A stretch of 47,784 nucleotides of DNA from Sphingomonas sp. (GCF_026460985.1 NZ_JAPKNM010000079.1:1-47784); one strand, 5' to 3'; counted from the stretch's first letter, positions 1 to 6,862 are shown. A program made the numbers and translations. Notes: a model not told the origin generated them from the letters alone.

Positions 1-31
1 AAAGGACATGTACGAGCAGCTTGTTGCTTAA
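1..31 (+). CDS. possible C-terminal tail of a gene entering from the left edge
   Basis: Frame 2 reads KDMYEQLVA followed by TAA at 29-31, which looks like an ordinary protein C-terminus. The remainder lies outside the window. Nine codons cannot identify a family, so this is only a guess from amino-acid plausibility. Confidence 0.25.
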   Translation, partial: KDMYEQLVA

Positions 32-408
32 CCTGATTACTCGCGCCCTGAGGCCACGAGACCAGGAGCCGCCGCCCACATGTCCCTTCATCTAAATCAC
101 TATGTCAAAGAGCGCGGACCTGCCCCGCAAGGAGCCTGCCCCACACTAAAAGGCGCATGTCGGACTGCAGAACAATCCGCCAGGAGCCAAAGAGCGTGAT
201 TTCTCGCGTCGGTCGTGAACCACCGCGAAAGTTCCGGCGACGCTTTCGCATCGTGCCGGGAGCGCCGCATTTATGGAGGCGGCCCCGACCCGTCAACCCA
301 CAGAATCAAAAAAAGTGACATAAATCGATTCCGTCCGGCGCTCCGCGGGAATCCGCCGGCTCGACCCTTCCTGCTGCGCGGCTCCGGCATCGAAGCCCGG
401 CCCGGTCC
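32..408. other. intergenic stretch before rtcR, no gene seen
   Basis: I see no convincing coding sequence here. The reading frames present are basic, low-complexity shadows without a ribosome binding site. It probably holds the terminators of the left-edge gene and of rtcR, which converges on it, but I could not pick a clear hairpin with a T-tract. Confidence 0.4.
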
Positions 409-2001
409 TCAGAGATCCGTTATCCGCGTCCAGTCCAGCCCGAATCGTCCCAGGTACTTCCGCAGCCGATCGGCGTCGTTGGCGCTGGTGCGTCGCGTGC
501 GCGACGCCGCGAAGAGCGTGCGCCCGGCCTCGGAAAGCGAACGACTCTTCCGACAGATGCGAACGGCCTCGGCGAGCTGCACGCGGTCGAACGGATCGAT
601 CTCCGCAAGCGCCTCGGGCGCAAGAATCTCCGTCAGCACGCTGGCGCCGTCGTCACGCTGCCCGGACCATAGGCGCTTCAAGCGTCCCATCTCGGCCTCG
701 ACGCAATCCATGTCGATGCGGCCTTTGGGGCTGAGCGTCGCCATGCGGGTGACGCTGGCCGCGAGATCGCGGAAATTGCCCGGCCAGTTCGCGTCCGGGC
801 TGGTCGCGAAGGCGAGATAGCGCTGACGTGCCTCCTTGTTGAAGCTGGCACGATCGCCCTCGCGCTCGGCGAAGCGGTCCAGCTCATAGTCGAGATTGGG
901 CTCGATATCCTCGCGCCGCTCCGCGAGACCGGGCAACTGGAACGTCCACAGGTTGAGCCGAGCATAAAGGTCGTCGCGGAACGTGCCCGCGGCCACCGCC
1001 TCACCCAGATCGCGATTGGTGCCGGCGATCAGCTGAAACTCCGACGCCGCCTCCTTGTCCGAGCCCACGGGCAGGAAACGTTTGTCCTCGATCGCGCGCA
1101 GGATCATCGCCTGCTCGTCGAGCCCCAGCTCGCCGATCTCGTCGAGGAACAACATGCCCTCGTCGGCGGCACGCAGCAGCCCGGGCCGATCCGCCACCGC
1201 GCCGGTGAAGGCGCCCTTGCGGTGCCCGAACAGGGCGGACATCGCGCCATCGCCCTTCAACGTTGCGCAATTCACCTCGACGAAGGTCCCTGCGATCTGG
1301 TGCTTGAGACGCTTGAGCTCGTAGATGCGCCGGGCGAGTTGGCTCTTGCCCGCGCCGGTCGGCCCCATCAGCAGGATCGGCGCCTTGGACCGCAACGCCA
1401 CCCGCTCGATCTCGTCGATCATGCGGTTGAAGGCAGCATTCCGCGTCTCGATCCCGGATTTCAGAAACGAGGTTCCTTCCTGCGCGGCAACGGCGAAGCG
1501 CGTGGCGATGCTGTCGTAGCGGGACAGGTCGAGATCGATCGTGTTCCAGATCCCCGCAGGGTTGAGCGTACCGCGTTCGGGTTGGGTCTGGAGGAGGCGC
1601 CCGGGCAGATAGCGCGCTTCGGTGAGCAGAAAGAGGCAGATCTGCGCCACATGCGTGCCCGTGGTGATGTGGATCAGGTAATCCTCAGCCTCCGGATCAA
1701 AGGGCTCGGCGCGGGCGAAGTCGAGGAGCTTGCCGTAGACTTCCTCGAAGTCCCACGGATCGCGGAAGTCGAGCACGCGCATTTCGACCGCGGTCTCGGG
1801 CGAAACCGACGCGATGTCCTCGGCGACATATTCGGCGAGGCGCCGGTGCGCGGTGCCATGGATCAGGGTCAGCCGATCGACGCGGAGATCCTGATGCATC
1901 GCGAGTCCGACGGTCGGGCGCCACTTGTTCCAGCGGGATGGCCCGAACTTGCTGGCGTCGAGCGTGGAGCCGAGGAATCCGATCACGACATTAGGCTTCA
2001 T
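409..2001 (-). CDS. rtcR: RtcR, sigma-54-dependent activator of the RNA-repair operon
   Basis: This is a 530-residue enhancer-binding protein. Residues 1 to about 180 form the CARF-type sensor domain typical of RtcR; the N-terminus MKPNVVIGFLGSTLD and the WNKWRPT stretch match the family. The AAA+ domain follows, with Walker A GPTGAGKS at 213-220, the sigma-54 contact motif GAFTGA at 263-268 and Walker B LFLDEIGEL near 284. A short C-terminal HTH-like segment ends the protein. I chose the ATG at 2001 because RtcR proteins begin at this point; an in-frame extension to 2058 is possible but unlike the family. The gene is divergent from the tRNA-rsr-rtcBA operon, as in known rtc loci. In the family the CARF domain responds to RNA-damage products and relieves autoinhibition; the ligand here is inferred. 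Confidence 0.95.
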   Translation of the reverse strand: MKPNVVIGFLGSTLDASKFGPSRWNKWRPTVGLAMHQDLRVDRLTLIHGTAHRRLAEYVAEDIASVSPETAVEMRVLDFRDPWDFEEVYGKLLDFARAEPFDPEAEDYLIHITTGTHVAQICLFLLTEARYLPGRLLQTQPERGTLNPAGIWNTIDLDLSRYDSIATRFAVAAQEGTSFLKSGIETRNAAFNRMIDEIERVALRSKAPILLMGPTGAGKSQLARRIYELKRLKHQIAGTFVEVNCATLKGDGAMSALFGHRKGAFTGAVADRPGLLRAADEGMLFLDEIGELGLDEQAMILRAIEDKRFLPVGSDKEAASEFQLIAGTNRDLGEAVAAGTFRDDLYARLNLWTFQLPGLAERREDIEPNLDYELDRFAEREGDRASFNKEARQRYLAFATSPDANWPGNFRDLAASVTRMATLSPKGRIDMDCVEAEMGRLKRLWSGQRDDGASVLTEILAPEALAEIDPFDRVQLAEAVRICRKSRSLSEAGRTLFAASRTRRTSANDADRLRKYLGRFGLDWTRITDL

Positions 2002-2073
2002 GCTTATACGATAAGATAATCTCTGATCCGAATCGATAGGGGTTTCTGTGGACTTCAATTGGTCGGCGGATCG

Positions 2074-2088
2074 CTGATTGACAATCAG
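2074..2088. promoter_or_regulatory. perfect palindrome, candidate RtcR upstream activating site
   Basis: CTGATTG-A-CAATCAG is a perfect 7+1+7 inverted repeat in the rtcR/rsr divergent region, about 63 bp upstream of the -24 element. Enhancer-binding proteins bind such palindromes upstream of sigma-54 promoters. A second, weaker repeat (CTTAT-ACG-ATAAG) lies next to the rtcR start. The assignment to RtcR rests on position only. Confidence 0.45.
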
Positions 2089-2150
2089 TGCTCAATCTAA
2101 CGCCGTATTATCAATCTCTTATCGGAATTTGAGCCGCGCTACCGGCAAGT

Positions 2151-2166
2151 TGGCACGCGTCCTGCG
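2151..2166 (+). promoter_or_regulatory. sigma-54 (-24/-12) promoter of the RNA-repair operon
   Basis: TGGCAC-GCGTC-CTGCG fits the sigma-54 consensus TGGCAC-N5-TTGCA, with GG at -24 and GC at -12 in the correct spacing. It predicts transcription starting near 2176 and reading through the tRNA-like gene, rsr, the RNA array, rtcB and rtcA. It agrees with a sigma-54 activator being encoded divergently. Confidence 0.8.
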
Positions 2167-2221
2167 AAGTAGATTGTCGTCGGATGGGAGCGGTCGAACC
2201 TTCCAGCCGGCGGCAAGATGC

Positions 2222-2249
2222 GGGGCGGCCGGAATGGGCCGGCCGCCCC
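2222..2249 (+). other. strong 11-bp hairpin in the operon leader
   Basis: GGGGCGGCCGG (2222-2232) pairs perfectly with CCGGCCGCCCC (2239-2249) around the loop AATGGG. It lies in the predicted 5' leader, 12 bases before the tRNA-like gene. It is followed by AAAA, not a T-tract, so it is more likely a processing or stability element than a terminator. Function unknown. Confidence 0.6.
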
Positions 2250-2261
2250 AAAAGGAATTCA

Positions 2262-2340
2262 CAGGGCGTAGCTCAGTCTGCGCGAGAGCGCCCGCCTTGG
2301 GAGCGGGAGGTCGCAGGTTCAAATCCTGCCGCCCTGACCA
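2262..2340 (+). tRNA. tRNA-Pro(TGG)-like gene inside the rtc operon
   Basis: A full cloverleaf can be drawn. The acceptor is CAGGGCG/CGCCCTG, the D-stem GCTC/GAGC, and the anticodon stem CCCGC/GCGGG with loop CTTGGGA (anticodon TGG at 2298-2300). The variable loop is AGGTC, the T-stem GCAGG/CCTGC with loop TTCAAAT, then discriminator A73 and encoded CCA. C1-G72 with A73 fits bacterial tRNA-Pro identity. The oddity is the D-loop AGTCTGCGCGA, which lacks the GG pair (G18G19) that docks on the T-loop. It lies between the sigma-54 promoter and rsr, 16 bases before the rsr start, so it would be made only when RtcR is active. It may be a damage-inducible tRNA or a tRNA-like ligand rather than a housekeeping tRNA. 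Confidence 0.8.
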
Positions 2341-2356
2341 GTTGAGGAGTTGGACG

Positions 2357-3907
2357 ATGGCCAACAAGGGACTTTTCGCTTCGGCAGTGGCGAAGCTGTT
2401 GCCGCGTGCGGACACGCTGAACCGCGAGTTCGCCCCGGCCTACACCTATGGGCCGGAGCACAAGCTCGCGCAGCTCGCCGCGACCGGCACGCTGGCCGAC
2501 AATTTCTACGGCGCCGCGGAAACGCAGCTGGCCGAGGTGCTGGAAGCGGCACGCGCTTGCGATCCCTATTTCGTAGCGCAGGCCGCTATCTATGCCCGCC
2601 AGTCGGGCGCGATGAAGGACATGCCGGCGCTACTCGCGGCGTACCTCACCGTCGCCGATCCCGATCTGGCGGTCCCGGTGTTCAACCGCGTCATCGACAA
2701 CGGCCGCATGCTGCGCAACTTCGTGCAGATCATGCGCTCGGGCCAGGTCGGCCGGACGTCGCTCGGCTCACGGCCGAAGCGTCTGGTCCAGCGTTGGCTG
2801 GAGCAGGCGTCGATGCCGCAGCTGATGGCCGCGGCGACGGGCAAGGATCCGAGCCTGGCGGATATCGTCCGCATGGCTCACCCCAAGCCCGCCGATGCGG
2901 CACGGCGCGCCTTCTATGGCTGGCTGATCGGCCGTCCCTACGACGTCGCCGCACTGCCCGCCGAGATCGCCGCGTTCGAGGCATGGAAGGCGGACCGTTC
3001 GCTTCCGCTGCCGCCGGTGCCGTTCGAGTGGCTGACCGCCTTTCCGCTCACTGCGGAGAATTGGGCGGAACTGGCCGGGCGCATCGGGTGGCAGGCGCTG
3101 CGGATGAACCTCAACACGCTGGCGCGCAATGGCGCGTTCGGCGTGGCGGGGGTCGCCGACATGGTCGCTGCGCGGCTCGCCGACGGCGATACGCTCGCGA
3201 AGGTCCGTCCCATGCCCTACCAGCTGATGGTGGCGCTGGGGCAGGTCGGTGAGGGCGTGCCGCTCAAGGTCCAGGCGGCGCTGGAGGATGCGCTCGAGCA
3301 GTCGCTCGTCCGCGTGCCCGCGGTGCCGGGCCGGGTGGTCGTCTGCCCCGACGTGTCGGGATCGATGGGTTCGCCGGCGACCGGCTATCGCAAGGGCGCC
3401 TCGTCCAAGGTGCGGTGCATCGATGTCGCGGCTCTGGTCGCGGCGGCGATGCTGCGGACCAACCGCGATGCCCGGGTCCTGCCGTTCGAGCAGGCGGTGG
3501 TGAAACTGACGCTGGATCGCCACGCCCGCGTCGCCGTCAATGCGGCGAAGCTGGCGGCGATCGGCGGGGGCGGAACCAGCGTCTCGGCGCCGTTGGCGCT
3601 GCTCAACGCGGAGCGGGCGCAGGTCGACCTGGTCGTGATCGTCTCGGACAACGAGTCCTGGGTGGACGTCACCCGCGGCGGAGCGACCGCGACGATGCGC
3701 GAATGGAACGAGCTGAAGCGCCGCAATCCGGGCGCCAAGCTCGTGTGCATCGACATCCAGCCCTACGGCACCAGCCAGGTGCCGCAGGGTCGGGCGGACA
3801 TACTCAATGTCGGAGGCTTCTCCGACGCGGTGTTCGATGCGGTCGCGCGCTTCGTCTCGAACGAGACGCGCGACTGGGTGAGCATCGTCAAGCAGACGGA
3901 GGTCTGA
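2357..3907 (+). CDS. rsr: Rsr, bacterial Ro60 orthologue (TROVE domain protein)
   Basis: This 516-residue protein has a TROVE HEAT-repeat ring over roughly residues 1-320. A von Willebrand A-like domain follows, whose MIDAS motif DVSGS is at 332-336. Ro60 proteins bind Y RNAs on the outer face of the ring and misfolded RNA ends in the cavity, and act with exonucleases in RNA quality control. The start ATG at 2357 is preceded by GAGGAG at 2344-2349; the open frame extends further upstream only because it runs through the tRNA-like gene. Immediately downstream (7 bases after the stop) begins the array of Y-like RNAs, its expected partners, and then rtcB and rtcA. The gene is probably co-transcribed from the sigma-54 promoter. 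Confidence 0.93.
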   Translation: MANKGLFASAVAKLLPRADTLNREFAPAYTYGPEHKLAQLAATGTLADNFYGAAETQLAEVLEAARACDPYFVAQAAIYARQSGAMKDMPALLAAYLTVADPDLAVPVFNRVIDNGRMLRNFVQIMRSGQVGRTSLGSRPKRLVQRWLEQASMPQLMAAATGKDPSLADIVRMAHPKPADAARRAFYGWLIGRPYDVAALPAEIAAFEAWKADRSLPLPPVPFEWLTAFPLTAENWAELAGRIGWQALRMNLNTLARNGAFGVAGVADMVAARLADGDTLAKVRPMPYQLMVALGQVGEGVPLKVQAALEDALEQSLVRVPAVPGRVVVCPDVSGSMGSPATGYRKGASSKVRCIDVAALVAAAMLRTNRDARVLPFEQAVVKLTLDRHARVAVNAAKLAAIGGGGTSVSAPLALLNAERAQVDLVVIVSDNESWVDVTRGGATATMREWNELKRRNPGAKLVCIDIQPYGTSQVPQGRADILNVGGFSDAVFDAVARFVSNETRDWVSIVKQTEV

Positions 3908-3913
3908 CGAATA

Positions 3914-4077
3914 GGGCCGTGGCGAATGCCGACGGGATTACATTGCTCCAAGGGGAAACCCGAAAGTCCAGAGTAGAGCGCCCGGGAAGCAGAAATGCCG
4001 AACGGGAGATGGGGTTCGAGTCCCCCCGTTGCAGCGGTAGCTCAAGGACGTTCTCGTCACTCTTGTCGCCACGGCCC
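3914..4077 (+). ncRNA. Y-RNA-like RNA 1 with permuted tRNA-like module
   Basis: The ends form a perfect 12-bp helix (3914-3925 with 4066-4077). An internal loop with 5' strand ATGCC separates it from an inner helix (GACGGGA 3931-3937 with TCTCGTC 4052-4058, one G-U). Inside is a tRNA-like module in permuted order. GTCC/GGAC (3966-3969/4046-4049) continues into a D-stem GAGC/GCTC (3976-3979/4040-4043). An anticodon-arm-like stem CCCG/CGGG (3981-3984/4003-4006) holds a GAAA-capped hairpin. The T-arm is GGGG-TTCGAGT-CCCC (4011-4025), and the acceptor is closed by the loop TGCA (4026-4037). This is the architecture known for YrlA-type bacterial Y RNAs, which bind Rsr and mimic tRNA. Exact transcript ends are inferred. 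Confidence 0.82.
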
Positions 4078-4087
4078 GATACGAACA

Positions 4088-4229
4088 TCACGGCGAATGC
4101 CGGGCAGGACTACATATGGTAATGCGGGTGTCGCGGGTTCGAATCCCGCCTGCTCCTCCTGTGGGCAGTAGCTCAGCGGATAGAGCACCGGCCCTTCGGG
4201 GCAGTCCTTCCCATCCCTCGTCGCCGTGA
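4088..4229 (+). ncRNA. Y-RNA-like RNA 2 with permuted tRNA-like module
   Basis: The outer helix is TCACGGCGA (4088-4096) with TCGCCGTGA (4221-4229), a perfect 9 bp. The 5' internal-loop strand is again ATGCC, and the inner helix is GGACT (4107-4111) with AGTCC (4203-4207). The module order is T-arm first (GCGGG-TTCGAAT-CCCGC, 4133-4149), then a closed acceptor stem CTGCTC/GGGCAG (4150-4155/4163-4168), then TA. The D-arm is GCTC-AGCGGATA-GAGC (4171-4186), and a UUCG-capped hairpin (4191-4202) replaces the anticodon arm. A tRNA finder could mistake parts of this for a broken tRNA gene, but the closed acceptor loop and the outer helices argue for a Y RNA. Confidence 0.82.
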
Positions 4230-4238
4230 CCCATTTTC

Positions 4239-4316
4239 TCCGGCGGATGCCGCGTTGGACTACACCTTGCCAAAGTGTCCCCTCGGGGAACGTCCAGCGC
4301 ACCTCTCGCCGCCGGA
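4239..4316 (+). ncRNA. Y-RNA-like RNA 3, short form without T-arm
   Basis: The outer helix is TCCGGCGG (4239-4246) with CCGCCGGA (4309-4316). The 5' internal-loop strand is ATGCC and the inner helix GCGTTGGAC (4252-4260) with GTCCAGCGC (4292-4300, one G-U). The apical part (ACAC/GTGT and CCCC/GGGG pairings) has no T-loop or D-arm. At 78 bases it is the minimal member of the set, with only the part expected to bind Rsr. Confidence 0.75.
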
Positions 4317-4328
4317 ACCCAATGCAAC

Positions 4329-4432
4329 GCTGGCGAATGCCGGCGGGACTACATGGTAAGGCCGCAAGGCCGTGGCGGTTCAAATCCGCCCCCGGGCCCG
4401 CCCGGGCTGTCTCGCCAAACATCGTCGCCGGC
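4329..4432 (+). ncRNA. Y-RNA-like RNA 4 with partial tRNA-like module
   Basis: The outer helix is GCTGGCGA (4329-4336) with TCGCCGGC (4425-4432, one G-U); an alternative partner TCGCCA lies at 4412-4417. The 5' internal-loop strand ATGCC is kept and the inner helix is GGGAC (4345-4349) with GTCTC (4409-4413, one G-U). The module has a GCAA-capped GGCC hairpin (4360-4371), a T-arm GGCGG-TTCAAAT-CCGCC (4374-4390) and a closed CCCGGG acceptor hairpin (4391-4406). No D-arm GCTC/GAGC pair is visible, so the tRNA mimicry is partial. It ends 28 bases before the rtcB start. Confidence 0.75.
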
Positions 4433-4459
4433 ACCATGATCGAATGTAGAGGAAATACC

Positions 4460-5686
4460 GTGACCGAGACTTTGTACGACAATCAGCACGTCGAGGGGGG
4501 CGTGCCGATCAAGATGTGGACGCGCGGCGTGCCGGTCGAGGACGAAGCGCGGGCCCAGCTCGCGCGCGCGGCGCGGATGCCGTTCGTGTTCAAGCACGTC
4601 GCCGCCATGCCCGACGTCCATGTCGGCATCGGCGCGACCGTGGGCTCGGTGATCCCGACCAAGGGGGCGGTGATCCCGGCGGCCGTGGGCGTCGATATCG
4701 GCTGCGGCATGATGGCGGCGCGTACCTCGCTGGCGGCGGGCGACTTGCCCGACAATCTGGAAGGCATCCGCTCGGCGATCGAGCAGGCGGTGCCGCACGG
4801 CCGTTCGGTCGGCCGCGGCAAGCGCGACCAGGGCTCGTGGGGCGATCCGCCCGCGGCCATCGTCGAGGCCTGGGCGACGCTGGCGGCGCGGTTCGATCGG
4901 ATCACCGAGAAGTACCCGCGGTTCAAGAACACCAATCAACTGGTGCATCTGGGGACGCTGGGCACGGGGAATCACTTCATCGAACTGTGCCTCGACGAGG
5001 CGCAGCGTGTGTGGGTGATGCTCCATTCGGGCTCGCGCGGGATCGGGAATGCGATCGGCAGCTTCTTCATCGAGCTGGCGAAGCAGGACATGCGCAAGTG
5101 GCACATCAACCTGCCCGACGAGAACCTCGCCTATTTCCCGGAAGGGACCGACCATTTCGACGACTATGTCGAGGCGGTCGGCTGGGCGCAGGATTTCGCC
5201 GCGCTCAATCGTCGGATGATGATGACCAACGTCATCCGCGCGCTGCGGGGACAGATCGCCAAGCCGTTCGACGCGGAGCTGGAGGCAGTCAACTGCCACC
5301 ATAATTACGTCCAGCGCGAGAATCACTTCGGCGAGAATGTGCTGGTCACCCGCAAGGGCGCGGTCCGCGCGGCCAAGGGCGTGCTCGGGATCATCCCGGG
5401 ATCGATGGGCGCCAAGTCGTTCATCGTGCGGGGACTGGGCAACGCGGCATCGTTCGACAGCTGCAGCCACGGCGCTGGGCGCGTGATGTCCCGCACCGCG
5501 GCGAAGAAGCTGGTGACGCTCGACGAGCATATCCGCGACACCGCGGGCGTCGAGTGCCGCAAGGACGAGGGCGTGATCGACGAGACCCCGAAGGCCTACA
5601 AGCCGATCGAGGCCGTGATGGCGGCGCAGGCCGATCTGGTCGAGATCGTCCATACGCTCAAGCAGGTGGTGTGCGTGAAAGGGTGA
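4460..5686 (+). CDS. rtcB: RtcB, GTP-dependent RNA-splicing ligase
   Basis: This 408-residue protein is the same length as E. coli RtcB and contains the family's active-site landmarks. These are the metal-binding cysteine in DIGCG (C82), the histidine in GTGNHF (H172), the CHHNY segment (280-284) and the guanylylated histidine in SCSHGAGR (H337). RtcB joins 2',3'-cyclic phosphate or 3'-phosphate RNA ends to 5'-hydroxyl ends. I chose the GTG at 4460, which has AGAGGA 8-10 bases upstream and gives the family length. An upstream in-frame ATG at 4436 would begin just past Y-like RNA 4, and earlier starts run through it. It lies in the operon after the RNA array and before rtcA. Confidence 0.95.
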   Translation: MTETLYDNQHVEGGVPIKMWTRGVPVEDEARAQLARAARMPFVFKHVAAMPDVHVGIGATVGSVIPTKGAVIPAAVGVDIGCGMMAARTSLAAGDLPDNLEGIRSAIEQAVPHGRSVGRGKRDQGSWGDPPAAIVEAWATLAARFDRITEKYPRFKNTNQLVHLGTLGTGNHFIELCLDEAQRVWVMLHSGSRGIGNAIGSFFIELAKQDMRKWHINLPDENLAYFPEGTDHFDDYVEAVGWAQDFAALNRRMMMTNVIRALRGQIAKPFDAELEAVNCHHNYVQRENHFGENVLVTRKGAVRAAKGVLGIIPGSMGAKSFIVRGLGNAASFDSCSHGAGRVMSRTAAKKLVTLDEHIRDTAGVECRKDEGVIDETPKAYKPIEAVMAAQADLVEIVHTLKQVVCVKG

Positions 5687-5721
5687 TCAGGCGAGAAGCG
5701 GCATGCCGCAGCCTGATCACC
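5682..5721 (+). other. intercistronic two-tier hairpin between rtcB and rtcA
   Basis: GGTGATCAGGC (5682-5692) pairs perfectly with GCCTGATCACC (5711-5721), and a second self-complementary stem GCGGCATGCCGC (5698-5709) sits inside. The base of the stem includes the rtcB stop codon (5684-5686). No T-tract follows. It could attenuate rtcA relative to rtcB or serve as an RNA-processing site. Confidence 0.6.
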
Positions 5722-5758
5722 GACGCCCCGATCGTCTCTTCCTGGAATTGGTGAACAC

Positions 5759-6775
5759 ATGATCGTCATCGACGGAGCGGAGGGCGAAGGCGGCGGCCAG
5801 GTGGTGCGCAACGCGCTTGCGCTGTCGCTGGTCACGGGCCGGCCCTTCCGCATCGCCAATATCCGCGGGGGCCGCGAGAAGCCGGGTCTGATGCGCCAGC
5901 ATCTGACCGCGGTGGAAGCGGCGTGCGCGATCGGCGGGGCAACCTGCGAGGGCGCGTCGGTGGGCGCTTCCGAGTTCGCCTTCACGCCCGGCAGGGTCGT
6001 GCCCGGCCAATATCGCTTCGCGGTCGGCACCGCGGGAAGCACAAGCCTGGTGCTCCAGACGGTGCTCATGCCGCTCCTCTTGGCCGACGCGCCTTCGCGC
6101 CTGGTGCTGGAGGGCGGCACGCACAACATGATGGCGCCGCCGTTCGAGTTCCTCGAGCGGGTGTTCCTGCCCCTCGTCAATCGCATGGGGCCCAGGATCT
6201 CCGCGCGGCTCGTACGGCACGGCTTCTTCCCCCGCGGCGGCGGGCGGATCGAAGTGGAGATCGCGCCGGCCCCGCTGGCGCCGATCGATTGCGTCGAGCG
6301 CGGCGCGCTGCGATCGGTATCGGCCACGGCCCTGTTCGCGGCGCTGCCGTTCAACATCGCCGATCGCGAGATCGAGACGGCGCGCAGGCTGCTGCCCGAT
6401 TGGCCGGAAGAGGCCTTCGCGGTGCGCCAGCTCCCCGACGAGCAGGGGCCCGGCAACGTGCTGCTGCTCGAAGCGGCGTTCGAGCATGCGACCGAGATCG
6501 TCACGGGCTTCGGCAAGCTGGGCGTGTCCGCCGAATCGCTCGCCAGGACCGCGGCGCAGCGCATGGCCGGCTTCCTGGCTTCCGACGCGTTCGTCGGCCC
6601 CTATCTGGCGGACCAGCTTCTGCTGCCCTTCGCGCTGGCGCGCGGCGGATGCTTCACCACGGTGAAGCCGAGCCAGCATGCGCGGACCGCGGCAGAGGTG
6701 ATCGAGCGCTTCACCGGCCAATGCTGGGTGTTCGAGCAGCAATCGAACGGCTGCCACCTGGTGCGGCTTCCGTAG
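5759..6775 (+). CDS. rtcA: RtcA, RNA 3'-terminal phosphate cyclase
   Basis: This is a 338-residue cyclase. It opens with the family signature DGAEGEGGGQVVR, followed by RGGREKPGLMRQH, EGGTHN and FPRGGGR. The C-terminal PSQH carries the histidine (H307) that aligns with the AMP-accepting catalytic histidine. The enzyme uses ATP to convert 3'-phosphate RNA ends to 2',3'-cyclic phosphates. The ATG at 5759 begins 72 bases after rtcB, following the two-tier hairpin. It is the last gene of the RNA-repair operon; a strong hairpin and the left boundary of the mobile element follow directly. Confidence 0.95.
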   Translation: MIVIDGAEGEGGGQVVRNALALSLVTGRPFRIANIRGGREKPGLMRQHLTAVEAACAIGGATCEGASVGASEFAFTPGRVVPGQYRFAVGTAGSTSLVLQTVLMPLLLADAPSRLVLEGGTHNMMAPPFEFLERVFLPLVNRMGPRISARLVRHGFFPRGGGRIEVEIAPAPLAPIDCVERGALRSVSATALFAALPFNIADREIETARRLLPDWPEEAFAVRQLPDEQGPGNVLLLEAAFEHATEIVTGFGKLGVSAESLARTAAQRMAGFLASDAFVGPYLADQLLLPFALARGGCFTTVKPSQHARTAAEVIERFTGQCWVFEQQSNGCHLVRLP

Positions 6776-6808
6776 GCGGGACAGCGTCGTGCTTCTCTGG
6801 GCGCTCAA

Positions 6809-6836
6809 CCCATTCGCGGAAATGTCGGCGAATGGG
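6809..6836. terminator. perfect 9-bp hairpin after rtcA
   Basis: CCCATTCGC (6809-6817) pairs with GCGAATGGG (6828-6836). No T-tract follows on the plus strand; on the minus strand TTTT precedes the stem. It marks the end of the rtc operon and, before the island inserted, would have lain just beyond the 3' end of tRNA-Leu. Terminator function is plausible, not shown. Confidence 0.45.
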
Positions 6837-6837
6837 A

Positions 6838-6862
6838 AAATGGTGCCCAGAAGAGAACTCGA
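6838..6862. repeat. attL: direct repeat of the tRNA-Leu 3' end
   Basis: The 18 bases AAATGGTGCCCAGAAGAG are identical to 37751-37768, and after one mismatch ACTCGA also matches. The sequence is the complement of the 3' end of tRNA-Leu(CAG), including its CCA. It marks the left boundary of the integrated element. Confidence 0.88.

Noticed and set aside
2078..2356. N-terminal extension of rsr
   Set aside because: The extra codons run through the promoter region, the hairpin and the tRNA-like gene; the TROVE protein starts at 2357 after a good ribosome binding site.
3914..4432. Degenerate tRNA genes or tRNA pseudogenes
   Set aside because: T-arms are perfect but the acceptor stems are closed by loops, and each segment has its own outer and inner helix, so they are not decayed tRNAs.
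4226..4459. N-terminal extension of rtcB
   Set aside because: It would cover Y-like RNAs 3 and 4, and RtcB homologues start at the GTG at 4460.
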